Positions 1 through 11,927 of a stretch of DNA of 64,000 nucleotides are shown here, in pieces. Below the pieces are notes generated by a model. The model was given only the letters and a program-made list of their open reading frames with translations, searched no databases and was not told the DNA's origin. Each line of letters starts with the position of its first letter. Within the stretch, counting starts at the first letter, position 1. A program made the translations under genes and the position numbers. The stretch is taken from NCBI RefSeq assembly GCF_026210795.1, contig NC_089429.1, forward strand, positions 5,084,001 through 5,148,000, read 5' to 3'. This DNA is from Rhizophagus irregularis. Taxonomy: Eukaryota > Glomeromycota > Glomeromycetes > Glomerales > Glomeraceae.

Positions 1-3000
1 TTGATTTTTTCATTACAATTCTTATTTAAACAATCCTAAAATAACAACAAAGAATTATAATAAACAAAGATGAAACTTAATGGTAAATAATTGTCTTTCA
101 CAAAAGGCATGGCGTATACCGACTGTATCACACGCATCACATTGCAGTAAATGATTATTGATATTTCCGTAATAGCGTTCACTCCGAAAATCATACATAT
201 GGACATACCATTTCATGTTTATTAGCTGCAGTAGTAAATGACTATTGATATTAATCGGAGTCTTTTATAGTGTTCACTTCGAAAATAATATATACCATCT
301 CACGCTTATTAACCGCAGTAGCAAATGATTGTTACTATTGATCGCAATATCTTTAATTGACCGTAATAGTGTTTACTTCGAAAATAATACTGTATAAAAT
401 AAAATAGATCAAGAAATTTCATACCATCTCACGCTTATTAACCGCAATACTATTGATTGCAGTAGTATCCTTTAATTGACCGTAGCAGCTACCGTAGTAG
501 TTCACATTTTATCACATTTATAAGTTTCAAAAATAATATAAATAGATCAAGAAATTTCATAACATTTTTGATTTCTACATCTTTGTGCATGGGTATTAAC
601 TGGCTAGTGAGGATTTTTATCTGAAGCCAGTTGTTTGCTATTTGCAAACTTCCCAATCGCATCATCTTTCGCAATAGTCGGAAGAGAATTTTTTTAAAAA
701 AGGGGAAACCCTATAAGAAATTTTAGCGGGTTGGGAGTGTAAAAATGTGAAGTGTAAATAATTTTTAGTATAGTACATCATATTTATTATACAATATGAT
801 TTTGTTACGAAATCCAATAATATTCGTTATCATCATCATAAATTATAGAAATACGCGAAAAAAAATAATAAATAATTGTTTTAACATAAAAATAACTCTT
901 TATTTAAGTGACTTCATATACAACTAATAAAATTTGTTCGACACAGTTCAAAAAAAAACAAGTATTTTTTTCTAATCTCGTAAAACTTCAATTTAACAAA
1001 CATTATTCCTTTTTATCGGAAGGATGTAAAATAATAATATATCGGTCAATAGTCAATACTCCCCCTCATTTTTTAGGAAATTTAATTGGTTTGATATAAA
1101 TGATATAAATGTATAGTAAATCTTTGTAATACGGGGGGTATAAACGTGGGGAAAGTTTATCAACTTTATCATTCATGCATTCTCTTTATATGCTGATATA
1201 CATCATTTTTCTCGGGTCCTTTACACCAAAAACTATGAGAATAAATTAATGTTTATCGGGATCTCTATTTGTGTAATTCGTTTAAATGAATAATAATTTT
1301 TCACCTTTTTTACCTTTGTAAAACATAATCAAAATATTCTCTCTCCCCCTGCAGCCCAAACATATTATAAAGAACTAGAACTCCGTTCGAACAAAGAAAT
1401 TAAAATCAACTCTATCATGATCAAAAGATAATGATCAAATTGGTCAATGCATAATGTGTTTTGCAACCTACGGAACTTGTATTTGTGAAACAGTTTGAAC
1501 AGTTTGGCGCTACTTTCATCACTGAGTTATCAGATGAATTGTATAGTATATACTAAACTAGTAATTTATAAATTCTAGGAATTTTCATTCATGTATTCTT
1601 ACGGGAAGATTAAATTTAGTATAGCGTTGAAGAACACTCATTTCGAGCAAAATATTGAATAATGAAATTCTTTAACGAGTACTAAAAATATTTTTCTATA
1701 AAATCATTATTTTTTCGCTCGAGAGTGGATTTTCCGGATCAACTTACGCAAAAATGCTTATAATTATATTATATACTGCTAACGTTCAAAATCTAATTTG
1801 AGAAGAGGATTAAGCCATGTATTGTTTAAAAATAACGATTTTTTATTAGTATTATGATAGCACAATATTTAAACATGACAAAGCATTTAACGATAATTGA
1901 ATCAAATCACACATTGATTAATCAACAATTTCCTTAAAACGTATAATAATATGCAATCTTTATTATTATTATTATTTATAATTATACTTCATATTATATA
2001 CAACATAGCAGATAGTAATTGTGAAAAAAAAAAATTAAAAATAATATTTTTTTTTTGTACATTTTAAACCAAAAAATTTTTCTAAATAAAAAAAGAAAGT
2101 CATTTTAGATTCTATATACACACTTTATTGCAGCAGGTCTTTTGATTGCGCCTCCACGCATAAGAAAATACCCGTTATCGGATGTTTATATATACAGTAT
2201 ATATATATATATAATGATATACTATCTTTTCAATATAACGCCACAAAAAAAAAAAAAAAAGTTTTTGTCTTATAAGTTAAAATAGGAAAAAAGAAAAAAA
2301 AATTATTTTAACTTTTTTTTTTTTTTAAATTTAGAACCGAAATTAATTACAGGGAACAAATCCGGAGAATTCTATTTTTTTTGTAAAATTGTATCATTCG
2401 ATGGGGTTGATCAAACAAAACAATGTAACCATTCCCTTACATTCTAAAAAAAAAATATAATACATATTATAATGAAGAACAAAATAATTACCATAAAAGG
2501 CTCATTTAATTTCTGAAGTGGAATTCCATATTTTTTCAAATGGCGTAGCGTGATTAAACATAAATTATTGGTAAATTTTATTTATAGAAATTGTGAAACA
2601 TGTAAATCCTAATGAGGTTTTTTTTTTTTTTTTGAGGAGAAAGCTAAATTTTTTACTGATTGACATTTGAATTTATGTCATTAAGTATCAGATGAAGAAC
2701 TAATTAATTAATTTTCTCCTTAATCTACGTTTTTTTTTTTAAGTAAAAAAAAATCATCATCTTTTAAACACATGATTGTTAAAATCCACCAATTATTTAA
2801 AAATTTCTATTAATAAAGTTTTTTTCGTTCAATTCTGTTGTGTAAATTAATTAAATTTTGTGATTCTTTTTTTAATATATTAAAATAGTCATTATAATAT
2901 ATTTTGTATATGTATTTTTAAAAATATTTAGGATTTTTACGAATTTAGAAATTTTAATTAATTACAAACAAATAATTTTAATTAAATCCGAAAAAAAAAA

Positions 3001-4621
3001 AAAATTTAAGATTTTTTTCTAAACCTTACTTCTTTTACTTCCCTTACTTCTCTTACTTTCCTTACTAGGATATTTATTATCATACTCGGATGACAATAAT
3101 GACAATATCAAAAAAATCATACAAGTCATACGATATCAGAATTTTTTTTCTCCGACAATCATTTGATTTATCCGATAACGAATTTGAGATTCCCGTTTAA
3201 TCTAGTCACATTTCGTTTTTAATTATAACGGAAAGATCTCAATATTGTCAAATAAAGAAATCTTTGATTCAAGATCTTTGTACAAGAAAAAAAAAAGAAA
3301 AGAATACAGTATGCAATATGCAATGAATAAACAGACTATCCACTAGTAATCGACATAAAATCGTGTGCCAAATATAAACAAAGAATTACTGAATATAGTT
3401 AACCAAATTATTAGAATCGATAACAGGTAAATTTTTTTACAACCGTTAATAATTTGCATTGGCTGAAATGTGATTAAAACTGCGAACAATTAATAATTTA
3501 TTTTAAGAAAGTTGATCTTTTGAAAAATATGAATTTTATTTTTTTTAATGTATCTCAACTATCCTTTAAACTTTATTGCTCTATTGAAATTAATTTGATT
3601 AATTTGTTGCGGTGTTTGCGGTGTTTGCGATATAAAAATAGCTCAATTAATGCAATAACATCTGGTTTGTCTGGTTCTTCCAAATTCTAATATTAAACCT
3701 ATAATAGGTAATTTAAAAAAAAAAGCGCATTTATGTAACATTTATTCCGAACCATTTATTTATCTCCTTATGAATTTCAATATTTAAATCCTATTCTCTT
3801 TGCTAATCATTTTTCTATAGATAAAAGTATATTAAATATAGAATAGAACGAAAAGGTTTAAAAAATTTTCATTGTCTTTGTTAAATATACTATTATAAAT
3901 TTATCCTTTGTTTTGCATATTCAAAGTTTTCCGCTATTTTAAATATTTTTTTTTTTTTTTTTTTATCAACAAAAAAAAAATTTAAAAGTGATTATTTGTT
4001 AGATAATTATCCATAAATAATATTTTATTCCTGCAGTGAAAAAGTCTTGGCAAAACATTACACATAATATAATATATAATATAATATATATAATATAATA
4101 TAATATTATATAATATAATTTAATATAATTTTACATTAGAATCGGCAATAGGTCGGTTGATGCGTTACGTGATCATTTAAGTTTGTTACTATTTTTATCT
4201 TAACCGCATGGTTAGCCAAATTTGGTGGAAAAATTATATTATAAGGTAACACAACAAAAAAAATTCTTTAATATATAAAAGTAACGGGGCCTTTAACTTT
4301 TTTTTTTTTTCCTCACTCTTGAGCGAATCTTGCAATCTAAGAATATATTTTTTATTTTATTTTTCATAATAGCTTTTTTTTAGCTAAAGATTTTCTAGAA
4401 AGCAATTTTTGTTCGTAAAAAAGAGTCTAATTGAAACTTTAACGTTTATTTTTTTCATAAAAAGCTTTTCTCAAAAAAAACCAAAAAAAACAATAACAAT
4501 AAATTCGTTTTCAATATAATATATATATTTTTTTTTTCGTAAAATTTTTTTCTTATAACGTCGTTATCATTTGATATATATTTCTTTTTTTTATTTTTTC
4601 ACGAAACTTTTTTTTAAAATA
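1..4621. other. A+T-rich intergenic region, no supportable gene
   Basis: No convincing coding region was found on either strand; the short open frames here lack codon structure and recognisable motifs. The stretch is dominated by homopolymer A or T runs, an AT microsatellite near 2200-2212 and an irregular TA/ATA-rich tract at about 4066-4125. An imperfect tandem repeat lies at about 180-560 and is listed separately. The last few hundred bases before the secreted-protein gene are rich in T-runs, as expected of a fungal promoter and 5' leader, but no unique promoter element can be defended. Confidence 0.6.
180..560. repeat. Imperfect tandem repeat, about 95-127 bp period
   Basis: Three to four diverged copies share the blocks ttcgaaaataatat (near 280, 377 and, as tttcaaaaataatat, 524), accatctcacgcttattaac (near 295 and 423) and agatcaagaaatttcata (near 406 and 545). 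The spacing between matching blocks varies, so the units carry indels. No coding potential was seen. It looks like a decaying local satellite or an internally duplicated mobile-element remnant. Confidence 0.6.
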
Positions 4622-5365
4622 ATGAAATCTTCGACTTTTTTCGCTACTATTGTAGCTATTTCCGTTTTATTATTTTCCGTTGTACCTACGAACGCTTGTG
4701 AACAAAGTTGTCGTACTGGTATTTCATTAGCATTTGGAGACAATTACTCCATAGAGGTCGATAAGTTATTCCCAACACTCGAAGATAATTTAAAAGATAA
4801 TTGTCTTAAAGGATTTAGTGGAAGTGTTTCATCATCAACCAAATCATCATTTAACAAAATAATTGAAGATGAAACTGATAAATGTAAAAAAGCTTTCACG
4901 GATAATTTTGCAAAATTAATTGAGGATTCAATTTTCAATCAAGTTCCACAATTTAAAGGACAATGTCAACATCCATTAAGAGTTAATCAACCACCAGCAG
5001 GTGTTGCTTGGACTATGGAAGATTGTGAAAATCAAGATTATATTTGTGGTAATCCTCCAGCTGTTTGTCATTATATGGATCAATATGTTAAACCAAGAAA
5101 TGTTAAAAATGTTAATGAATCATTGAAAGATCGTCTTTCTTCTAATGGTTCTTGCTTTAGTTCTCTTGTAAGAAGTTTAATAATTGCTGCTGCTAAATCA
5201 AATATTAAAGCAAGTGACCTTGGATCACTTGCTCAAACTTTTGAAGATAATATTGAAGCACAATATAATGATTTTGTTAAATATTTTGAAGATGAATTTT
5301 GTAAAGGAACAACTTGTGATAAATATGACCATGATATTAAGGTCAAACTTTTGAGTTATCCTTAA
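4622..5365 (+). CDS. Small secreted cysteine-rich protein, unknown family
   Basis: A single-exon frame of 247 residues starts at the ATG at 4622. An in-frame ATG lies upstream at 4571, but only the 4622 start gives a classic secretion signal: MKSS, then a hydrophobic core to about residue 21, then TNA before CEQSC, predicting cleavage just before the first Cys. The mature part has 11 cysteines, including the pairs CEQSC, CENQDYIC and CKGTTC, with helical, Lys/Asp-rich stretches between. There is no membrane segment after the signal and no catalytic motif I recognise. Its size, secretion signal and Cys content fit a secreted or apoplastic fungal protein. An effector-like role is possible but is inference. 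The frame is intact with good codon bias, unlike most of the surrounding sequence. The odd Cys count implies one free thiol or a dimer. Confidence 0.85.
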   Translation: MKSSTFFATIVAISVLLFSVVPTNACEQSCRTGISLAFGDNYSIEVDKLFPTLEDNLKDNCLKGFSGSVSSSTKSSFNKIIEDETDKCKKAFTDNFAKLIEDSIFNQVPQFKGQCQHPLRVNQPPAGVAWTMEDCENQDYICGNPPAVCHYMDQYVKPRNVKNVNESLKDRLSSNGSCFSSLVRSLIIAAAKSNIKASDLGSLAQTFEDNIEAQYNDFVKYFEDEFCKGTTCDKYDHDIKVKLLSYP

Positions 5366-8030
5366 AAAGAAAAAACAATAACAATAATGAATATTTATAA
5401 ATATACATTTATTTTAATTTTTTTTAGTATTCTAATTTCCCCCCCTTTTTTTTAATTTTATTTTATTTTTTTTTTCGAAATTATACGAAAAATTTAACAC
5501 GCACATAAGTACATTTTTTTAATTTAGAAAAAAAACAAATTGAGATTCATTTTTAAACTTTTTATTTTTGCATTTTTTTTCCACATTTTTTTTCTTTTTT
5601 CTCTTTTTTTTTCTAATTTTTTAATATAGAAAGTGTGTTTTTTAAATTTTGAAATTGGTGTGTTTTTTTATTATTATTATTATATTTAGAAGAAGAAAAA
5701 AAATTTAATAAATTGTCAAATAAATTGAAATAGTTTTAATAATTAATTTAACTTGTTTAAAAAGTGGTGTTTTTTTTTTTTATTATTTTTGTCAAAAAGT
5801 GTTACAATCGATCTTGCCAAGAAATTAAAAAATTTTTTTAAATTTCGGCGATCAACGAAATGAATTTCCTTTTCTTGTCCAATAAGTTATGAGTACAAAA
5901 TCAATTACATGCATATTAAAAAGAAAAAATTGTGTTAAGACTTTAAGAAGTACGATACGAGAATTTTAGAGCTCAATCAAAAAAAAAAAAATTTTAGATT
6001 TTGAATTTTTTTTTACGAGACAAAGTACGAGGAAGTAAATTAAGTAGTAGTGGTAAAACTTTTTGATATGTAGCTGTTAAGAAATTGAATTATTTGAACG
6101 GCCGATTCTTAATCTAGGTTAGGGATTTCCTTATATGGTTCAAAAATTATATTATTAACAAATAAGATCATTTTATATATTGTAACGCTTTTTTAAAAAA
6201 TTGTTTTGGTTTCACCACCTTCCTTTTGTTACCGTATATTTTTAGTTTTGAAACGGTAATATATTTTAGGTTTTGAACAATTTATAATTTATGATGTTAG
6301 CCAAAAATAAGCATAGTACAAAAATTAAAATATTAATTATACGTTTACAAGCCTAAAGTTCAATCGAAATTCATATTAATTGATTATACATTTACAAGCC
6401 CAGAGTTCAATCGGAATTGACTAAACTTTTATCACATAAAAATATTAAAAATATTAAAAAATACTGAATCATTGAGTTTCCGCGAATATTTATGAAAATG
6501 CTTTCTTAAAGGCTCTAAATACACCCAATTCAATAATTGTCCGAAACAGGAGCGAAATACTACGAAATTTTCGTCTATCTTACATGATTTACGCACACGT
6601 GATCAAGTGTATATACTTGTTAAATTTTGGTGTTAAATTTAACTTTATAACTTTCAATACTATTGGCGTGTTTAAAAGCTTAATAAACTTAATAATGAAT
6701 TTAGCAAATTTAATCTGAGATTATAAACAATTTCACAATTTCACAACCTAAAGAATGATTGATATCATTCATTTTTCTTCTTTGTTGAATAAAGAATCCC
6801 TTTGTTAAACAACGAATATCATATTGGTATATTTATCTGCGTCTCGTTTATTGAATCACCTCATCCATATGATTCGTGTTAATTTTGGGCAAAGCCCAGG
6901 CTGCCCAGTTTCACTGGAATAATGGTTTCCCGTATTCATGTGGTAAAGCTTCTCAAGTTTTGTTTTTTTATCCGACAAAAAAAAACACAATTACAATTAA
7001 AAAAAGAAAAATCCTTAGTATGAGATCAAGTTGTGCAGTGTGCCCTTTGATTTCGTAAATTAGGTGTTTCGTTATAGATGTTTTGACTGGTCGCTCAAAG
7101 ATGGGTTTACCACATCGGACTTGAGGAACTCAAGGCAGTGTAATTGGTATATCTCGCCTAGTTATTACTGTAAGGATTGTAAGGATCGAAATCACCGGAT
7201 ATACGGACTAGTTGGTAAGTAATACTTATACACATTTTAGTTATACACATTTTAGTTATACATTTTCGAAATTTCGTTTCGTCATGCATTTTGTTTCCCG
7301 AAAAATCCTATAATTTGGTCAATTCTATAATTGTTATCCGGTCACTTAATGGTTGGCTTCTTGGCAAAGAAGTCTTGTTAAGAAGCTAATGCGTATTATC
7401 ATTATCATATAATAAATAGATTTTAGATTTTGCGATATTTTATACCTAGGCTGCTAGGCATTTTTGGAGATCGAATTATAGCCCGGGATCATTTAGGCTT
7501 AGCCGAAAAAAATAATTTATACCACTGTTATCATATGACACACTGAACAAATGTAGTTACTGGTCACGGTCTCGTTTTCCCTATTGATTATAGTCTATTA
7601 ATCGCATCGTTCCATATTTGGATTAACCCCTATGAAGAAATATTATTTGGATTTCGAAAATACAAACCATCTTTCTTTGTTCACTAGGGGATCCGCTTTC
7701 CGGAAGGTATACAGATCAAATCTCCTGGAAATTAGTTGTCTTTAGCTGTAGAAGTTACGAAATAATCCAGGCATAGTGAATTCTGTTCGTGATTTTTGGC
7801 GGAATATTCTTCTAACTAGAGTGAAGAGTTACACGAGATATAAGAGTTACACGAGATATATTTCATAAGACCAATTTCTATAAATGTTGTTTCAATTATA
7901 CAACTTAAAATAAACGACTTAAAAAAATCTTTATTATTTAGTATTACATATTCCCCCCCTTTTCTCTTCACTCGCTCTTCCCTTTTTCCTTCTCTATTGC
8001 CCTTCCTTTCATTCTTTCAAACAGAAAGTG
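5366..8030. other. Intergenic region without supportable genes
   Basis: This stretch is A+T-rich with long T and A runs just downstream of the secreted-protein gene (a probable 3' UTR and polyadenylation zone, no single site provable). A diverged two-copy repeat (tttacaagcc...gttcaatcg) lies at about 6345-6415. A less A+T-rich patch at about 6880-7520 has short open frames without family motifs. I saw no tRNA-like or rRNA-like structure there. Confidence 0.55.
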
Positions 8031-8039
8031 GACGCGATT

Positions 8040-9588
8040 TTGGTAGGGAAGGTAAGCATTTCTTCATTACTTTTTATTTTATTTGCTCTTCCAATGAACA
8101 GTTACTAACAGTTCGTTTGTTTTCCTATTTAGACAGTGGCTTTTTGGCTCCTTTGAACGCGTAAATTCCTCTTTTTTTTAGGTATTTGTTGTCAATTTCG
8201 GAGACTCTTGTAAAAATGGAGGTGGATATATTTTTTTATATTTTTTGTTTTTTAGTCTTAGTCTAATCTTTCCCTAATTTTTTTTAGGGTTTGTTTTCAT
8301 TTCGAACTTTGAACACATGGGGTGGTTTCTTCTTAATAATTTCTATTAACGAAACGTCTTCTAACGTTTCTTTCTTTCTTTTTTTTTTAGACGAGCCTGG
8401 ACACGTGAGATTTCGGTAAGTTCTTGTTTTTTCTTTTAAAAAATCTTTTTAGCGAAACGTTTGTTAACGTTTCAGTTTTTCTTTTACCCATTTTTTAGAC
8501 GACCGGTTCTTTAGATCTTCAGGCGCATGGAATTTTGGTAGGGATTTCGATGGACTTCTTTTGTATTGTTTTATTTAGAAACATTAACTGATGTTTCGTC
8601 ATTTTCTTTTTTTTTTAGATGGATCTGGAGAGTGTGAGAATCAAATCAATCTTTTGTTTTTACCAAAATTTATTTTAACGAAACGTTTACTAACGTTTCG
8701 ATTTTCTTTTTTTTTAGATGGTCAGGTCTTTAGAGCGTGGAATTTTAGTGGGTTAATTTATTTCTTTTGGAAATCTTGGTAGGCCATTTTATTTTTTCTT
8801 TGATGAAACGTTTATTAACATTTCTATTTTTATCTTTTTTTTAGATGATTTCTTCAAATATCTATAAATGTGGACTTCGGTAAGGGTTTATTGCTTATGA
8901 ACTATCTCTTTAACGAAACGTTTATTAACGTTCAAATTTTTTTCTTATGTAGCTTTGTTACAGCACCCTGGTCTGGCGTTAAAATTTTTTTTTTAGGTTT
9001 TTTTACTTTTAATAAAACGGAATGTCTAATAATATTTCATTCTTTTATTCATGCAGTTTAACACTGGTTCTTAGGATTCAGGAAGTCAGATTGCGGTAAG
9101 TACCTTAATTTTTTTATATTTTTTATTTTTAATAAAATGAAACATTTACTAACGTTTCTTTCGTTTTTTTTTCTTTTGCAGTTGTAAATTTTAGGTGGCT
9201 CTTAGTAAGTTTTTCTTGATTTTTTTTTGATCTTAATGAATTTAACGAAAATTAGTTAATGCTTCTTTTTTTCTTTTGTAGGTCTTGTATGACTTTGAGC
9301 GCGGATTTCAAGTGAGTTCTTTTTTTTTTTACTTTATTCAATGAAACGTTTACTAACGTTTCATTTTGCAGTTTGTAAGTTGTTTATTAGACAGACTTAC
9401 ATGGATTTTGGGGAGTGGATTTTTTTCTTTAACATTATTTTTCAACGAAACGTTACTGACATCAGTTTCGTTTTTTCCTCTTTTTTTATCGATAACTGGC
9501 GTGTTGGAGTTCTGTATGGTTTCTTTTGAATTATTTCTTTTGCGAAACAATTACTCTGTTTCGTTTTTTTTCTTTTTTCCTTGTAGGA
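8040..9588 (+). repeat. Array A: tandem microexon plus intron-like units
   Basis: About a dozen diverged units follow one grammar: a microexon-like block of about 25-45 bp, a splice-donor-like gtaagt, gtaggg or gtgagt, a T-rich stretch, an inverted repeat of the type GAAACGT-TTACTA-ACGTTTC, a pyrimidine tract, and an acceptor such as ttttttttag or ttgcag. Clear inverted repeats sit at 8351-8370, 8454-8473, 8680-8699, 8805-8824, 9139-9158 and 9343-9362. Donors follow the blocks ending near 8415, 8537, 8778, 8879 and 9095. The loop contains the branch-point-like core TACTAAC or a close variant. Microexon blocks resemble one another (ACGACCGG, ATGGTCAGG, then GTGGA or GCATGGA before the donor). 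Open frames across the array are not conserved between units, so it is not evidently protein-coding. It lies just upstream of a decayed kinase. Confidence 0.75.
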
Positions 9589-9839
9589 AGCTGTCCCCGT
9601 TAAAATAAATTTATGGGCAATTTTTATCATAAAAAAAATTACCAGTGATCAAATGAGAATGGAATAACATCTATTAGCTTTTTTTTATTAGTAAACGTAA
9701 AATAGCGCAATAATAAATATATTTTTTTTATACATTTAATTAAATACATAAATATATGTGATATGTCATGTGATAATATATCATGGGTTACATAAGCTTT
9801 TTCTTGATTCACAGCATGGGCTGCGTGATACATGTACTG

Positions 9840-10600
9840 TATTAGGATACGCCAATGAAGGAGTTACTTAAAAGTAAAATTTGATTCACTTGAATGGGGA
9901 GACAAGATTCGAATGGCTTTGGATATTACATGTGGATTAAAATGTTTACACTCAAAGAAGATAATTCATAGAGACTTGGTAAATCTGTGGTTTATTTTTT
10001 TATAATATTTGTTTAAATGGGGATAATTTTTAATAACATAAATAATTTACTTTAAAGCATTCAAAAAATATATTAGTGAATAATGGTAGATTATTAATTG
10101 CGGACTTTGGATTATCTAAACATTTAACAGATGCTACGTCTAATTCAACGGGTAATAGAACAGGAATTACCGAATATATTGACCCACGATGTTTTAGGGA
10201 CTTTAAATATGTAAGGCGTGAAAAGTCTGATATTTATAGTTTAGGTATTTTATTATGGGAAATTACAAGCGGACGACCTCCTTTTCATGACGATAACGTC
10301 TCACAAGCACAAGATGACTCAGAACAAAGTAATTTGCGTTATCACATTGGTCACTTGAATCTTAGAGAAAAACCAATTGATGGTACACCTTTAGAGTATC
10401 AACAACTTTATCAAAAATGTTGGGATGGTGATCCAGAGAAAAGACCTGATGTTAATCAAGTATATAATGAAATTTTGTGTCAATATAATGCTGATGATAT
10501 CCACGAAAAACATGAAGATTTCTCTAGCAGTAATAGTCATGATAATTTAAATATATCATCAGACTATTCAGAGCCATACTTAGGAAGTGAGTTTGATTGA
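9840..10600 (+). pseudogene. 5'-truncated TKL-type protein kinase remnant
   Basis: The remnant covers the kinase C-lobe. An upstream exon (about 9850-9978) encodes YANEG, then hits stop codons, then resumes with a W-G-D-K-I-R-M-A-L-D-I stretch, CLHSKKIIHRDL and a gtaaat donor. An intron of 79 bp follows (9979-10057). The next exon reads HSKNILVNNGRL, ADFGLSK (the DFG motif), a TEYIDPR activation-segment end, SDIYSLGILLWEI and the RP...PFHD region, ending with an acidic, Ser/Asn-rich tail at 10600. The catalytic HRD and DFG are preserved, but the N-lobe (glycine loop and beta-3 lysine) is absent and the first exon is frame-broken. It lies directly downstream of the microexon array. I judge it non-functional as a kinase. 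Confidence 0.75.
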
Positions 10601-11400
10601 CTGTACTTCAAAAAAAAGTTAATAAATGTTTTGATTATCAGGGAATTTTGCCACAGTTTTATTAAGTTTTTTATTAAATTCAAACGATATTATTAAGTTG
10701 ATCTGAACTAATATAATGGAAACGGAAAGGTTATGGTTATGAATTTACTTTATATACAAAAAAAAAGATAAATAATAAATAAATTAAACCATAGATTATC
10801 AATTATCCTCATAAGTTCATGCAGATTTAATATTATTGTTGTTTTGGTCGGTTGGCATAATAATAAAAAAATTCCCGATAATATTATCACTACGTGCCGC
10901 ATTTGACTACGATTTGGTTAGATCATTCCAATGATATATAAATACAATATGTAATTATAAAATATGTCCGTAGAATCACGCAAGCTTTGAAGTTTTTGAT
11001 TTAAATGATTTCAATGTTATAAAAAATTGATTCCTTGACTAAAAATTAGCTTATTTTCAAAAATTCATTCAGTAGTTGTTGAGAAATCCAAAATCGGCAA
11101 AATTGATGGATTTCTCAACAACTGCTGATCGAATCTTTCTGATATTTAAGTCAAAGAATTGATTTTTAGCATCTATTTTACTCTAGCTGTTCTGGTTAAA
11201 AAGTTGAAAATTTTTTTCACTTCGAAAATTGAATATTTATACACAATTTTATTATTAATTACGTGAAAAAATGTTCATAAAATGTATTTTACATTTCTCA
11301 TTCTAATATAAATATAAAAATATTAATGAAAACAGTGGAATTTATTTTATTTTTAAGTGGTCGGTCACTTTTTGTAACCCACTGTACATCACTTCGGACT
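10601..11400. other. Intergenic region with a strong hairpin
   Basis: No gene is supported. A 16-bp perfect inverted repeat (agttgttgagaaatcc and its complement) at about 11074-11123 with a short spacer extends outward into roughly 60-bp imperfect arms. This suggests a small fold-back remnant. The block around 11358-11383, ending in a CCCACTGTA sequence, resembles one terminal repeat of a Tc1/pogo-type element, but I could not find the matching left end. Confidence 0.5.
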
Positions 11401-11403
11401 TTA

Positions 11404-11745
11404 ATAACGCACTGGAAACTTAACGTTAAGGATCGTAAAGAAAGGGAAAGATTCCAGGCAAAATTTACCTACCCAGACAACATCGACTATAATGCCTTAT
11501 TTTAACGACAAGCCCTTACTTCTTTTCTTGCGGATTGTAAGGTTAAAGCACATGTTTGCATTAAACAAAATGGGAAACAAATCTGGATACTTTATTTTGA
11601 GTCGCACAACGACCTCCAAGCTTTTCTGGATATCGAGCAACCAATAAAGATGACCGCCTCCTACGCTCCCATTAAGAAAAATCCATGTCCTACCCAAACA
11701 AATTGTCAAATGGTTGAGCATAGTAATGAAGTCCAAGCAAATTGA
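11404..11745 (+). pseudogene. Unrecognised coding fragment with an internal stop
   Basis: The plus strand has a coding-like frame with fungal-looking composition: THWKLNVKDRKERERF, then YPDNIDYNALF, an in-frame TAA, then RQALTSFLADCKVKAHVCIK and a W-I-L-Y-F-E-S-H stretch, ending TGA at 11745. It is less A+T-rich than its surroundings. It has no start codon or family motif that I recognise. It may be a fragment of a retrotransposon ORF1/Gag-like protein or of a host gene. The antisense frame at 11497-11736 is a shadow. Confidence 0.4.
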
Positions 11746-11927
11746 AAAAACTGAATTGTCTTTAAGTAATTTGAGAATTCATAAAAAAATGAATACAAAT
11801 TATTTTTCAGAGATGAATTATATTAATTAGTCGAAATTTATTTATAGAAATTTGGAAGAATTTGATATTACTGTCCTACTGGATTTGGATTTAGAAAATT
11901 TTCGAATTTTTTGCCGCGTGTAAAAGC

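Noticed and set aside
6876-7058. 60-codon plus-strand frame in a less A+T-rich patch
   Set aside because: No family motif, no second exon that fits, and no conserved codon pattern; too short to defend.
8591-9630. Several 60-80-codon open frames on both strands across array A
   Set aside because: They follow the T-rich repeat structure, shift between frames from unit to unit and have no domain; they are by-products of the repeat.
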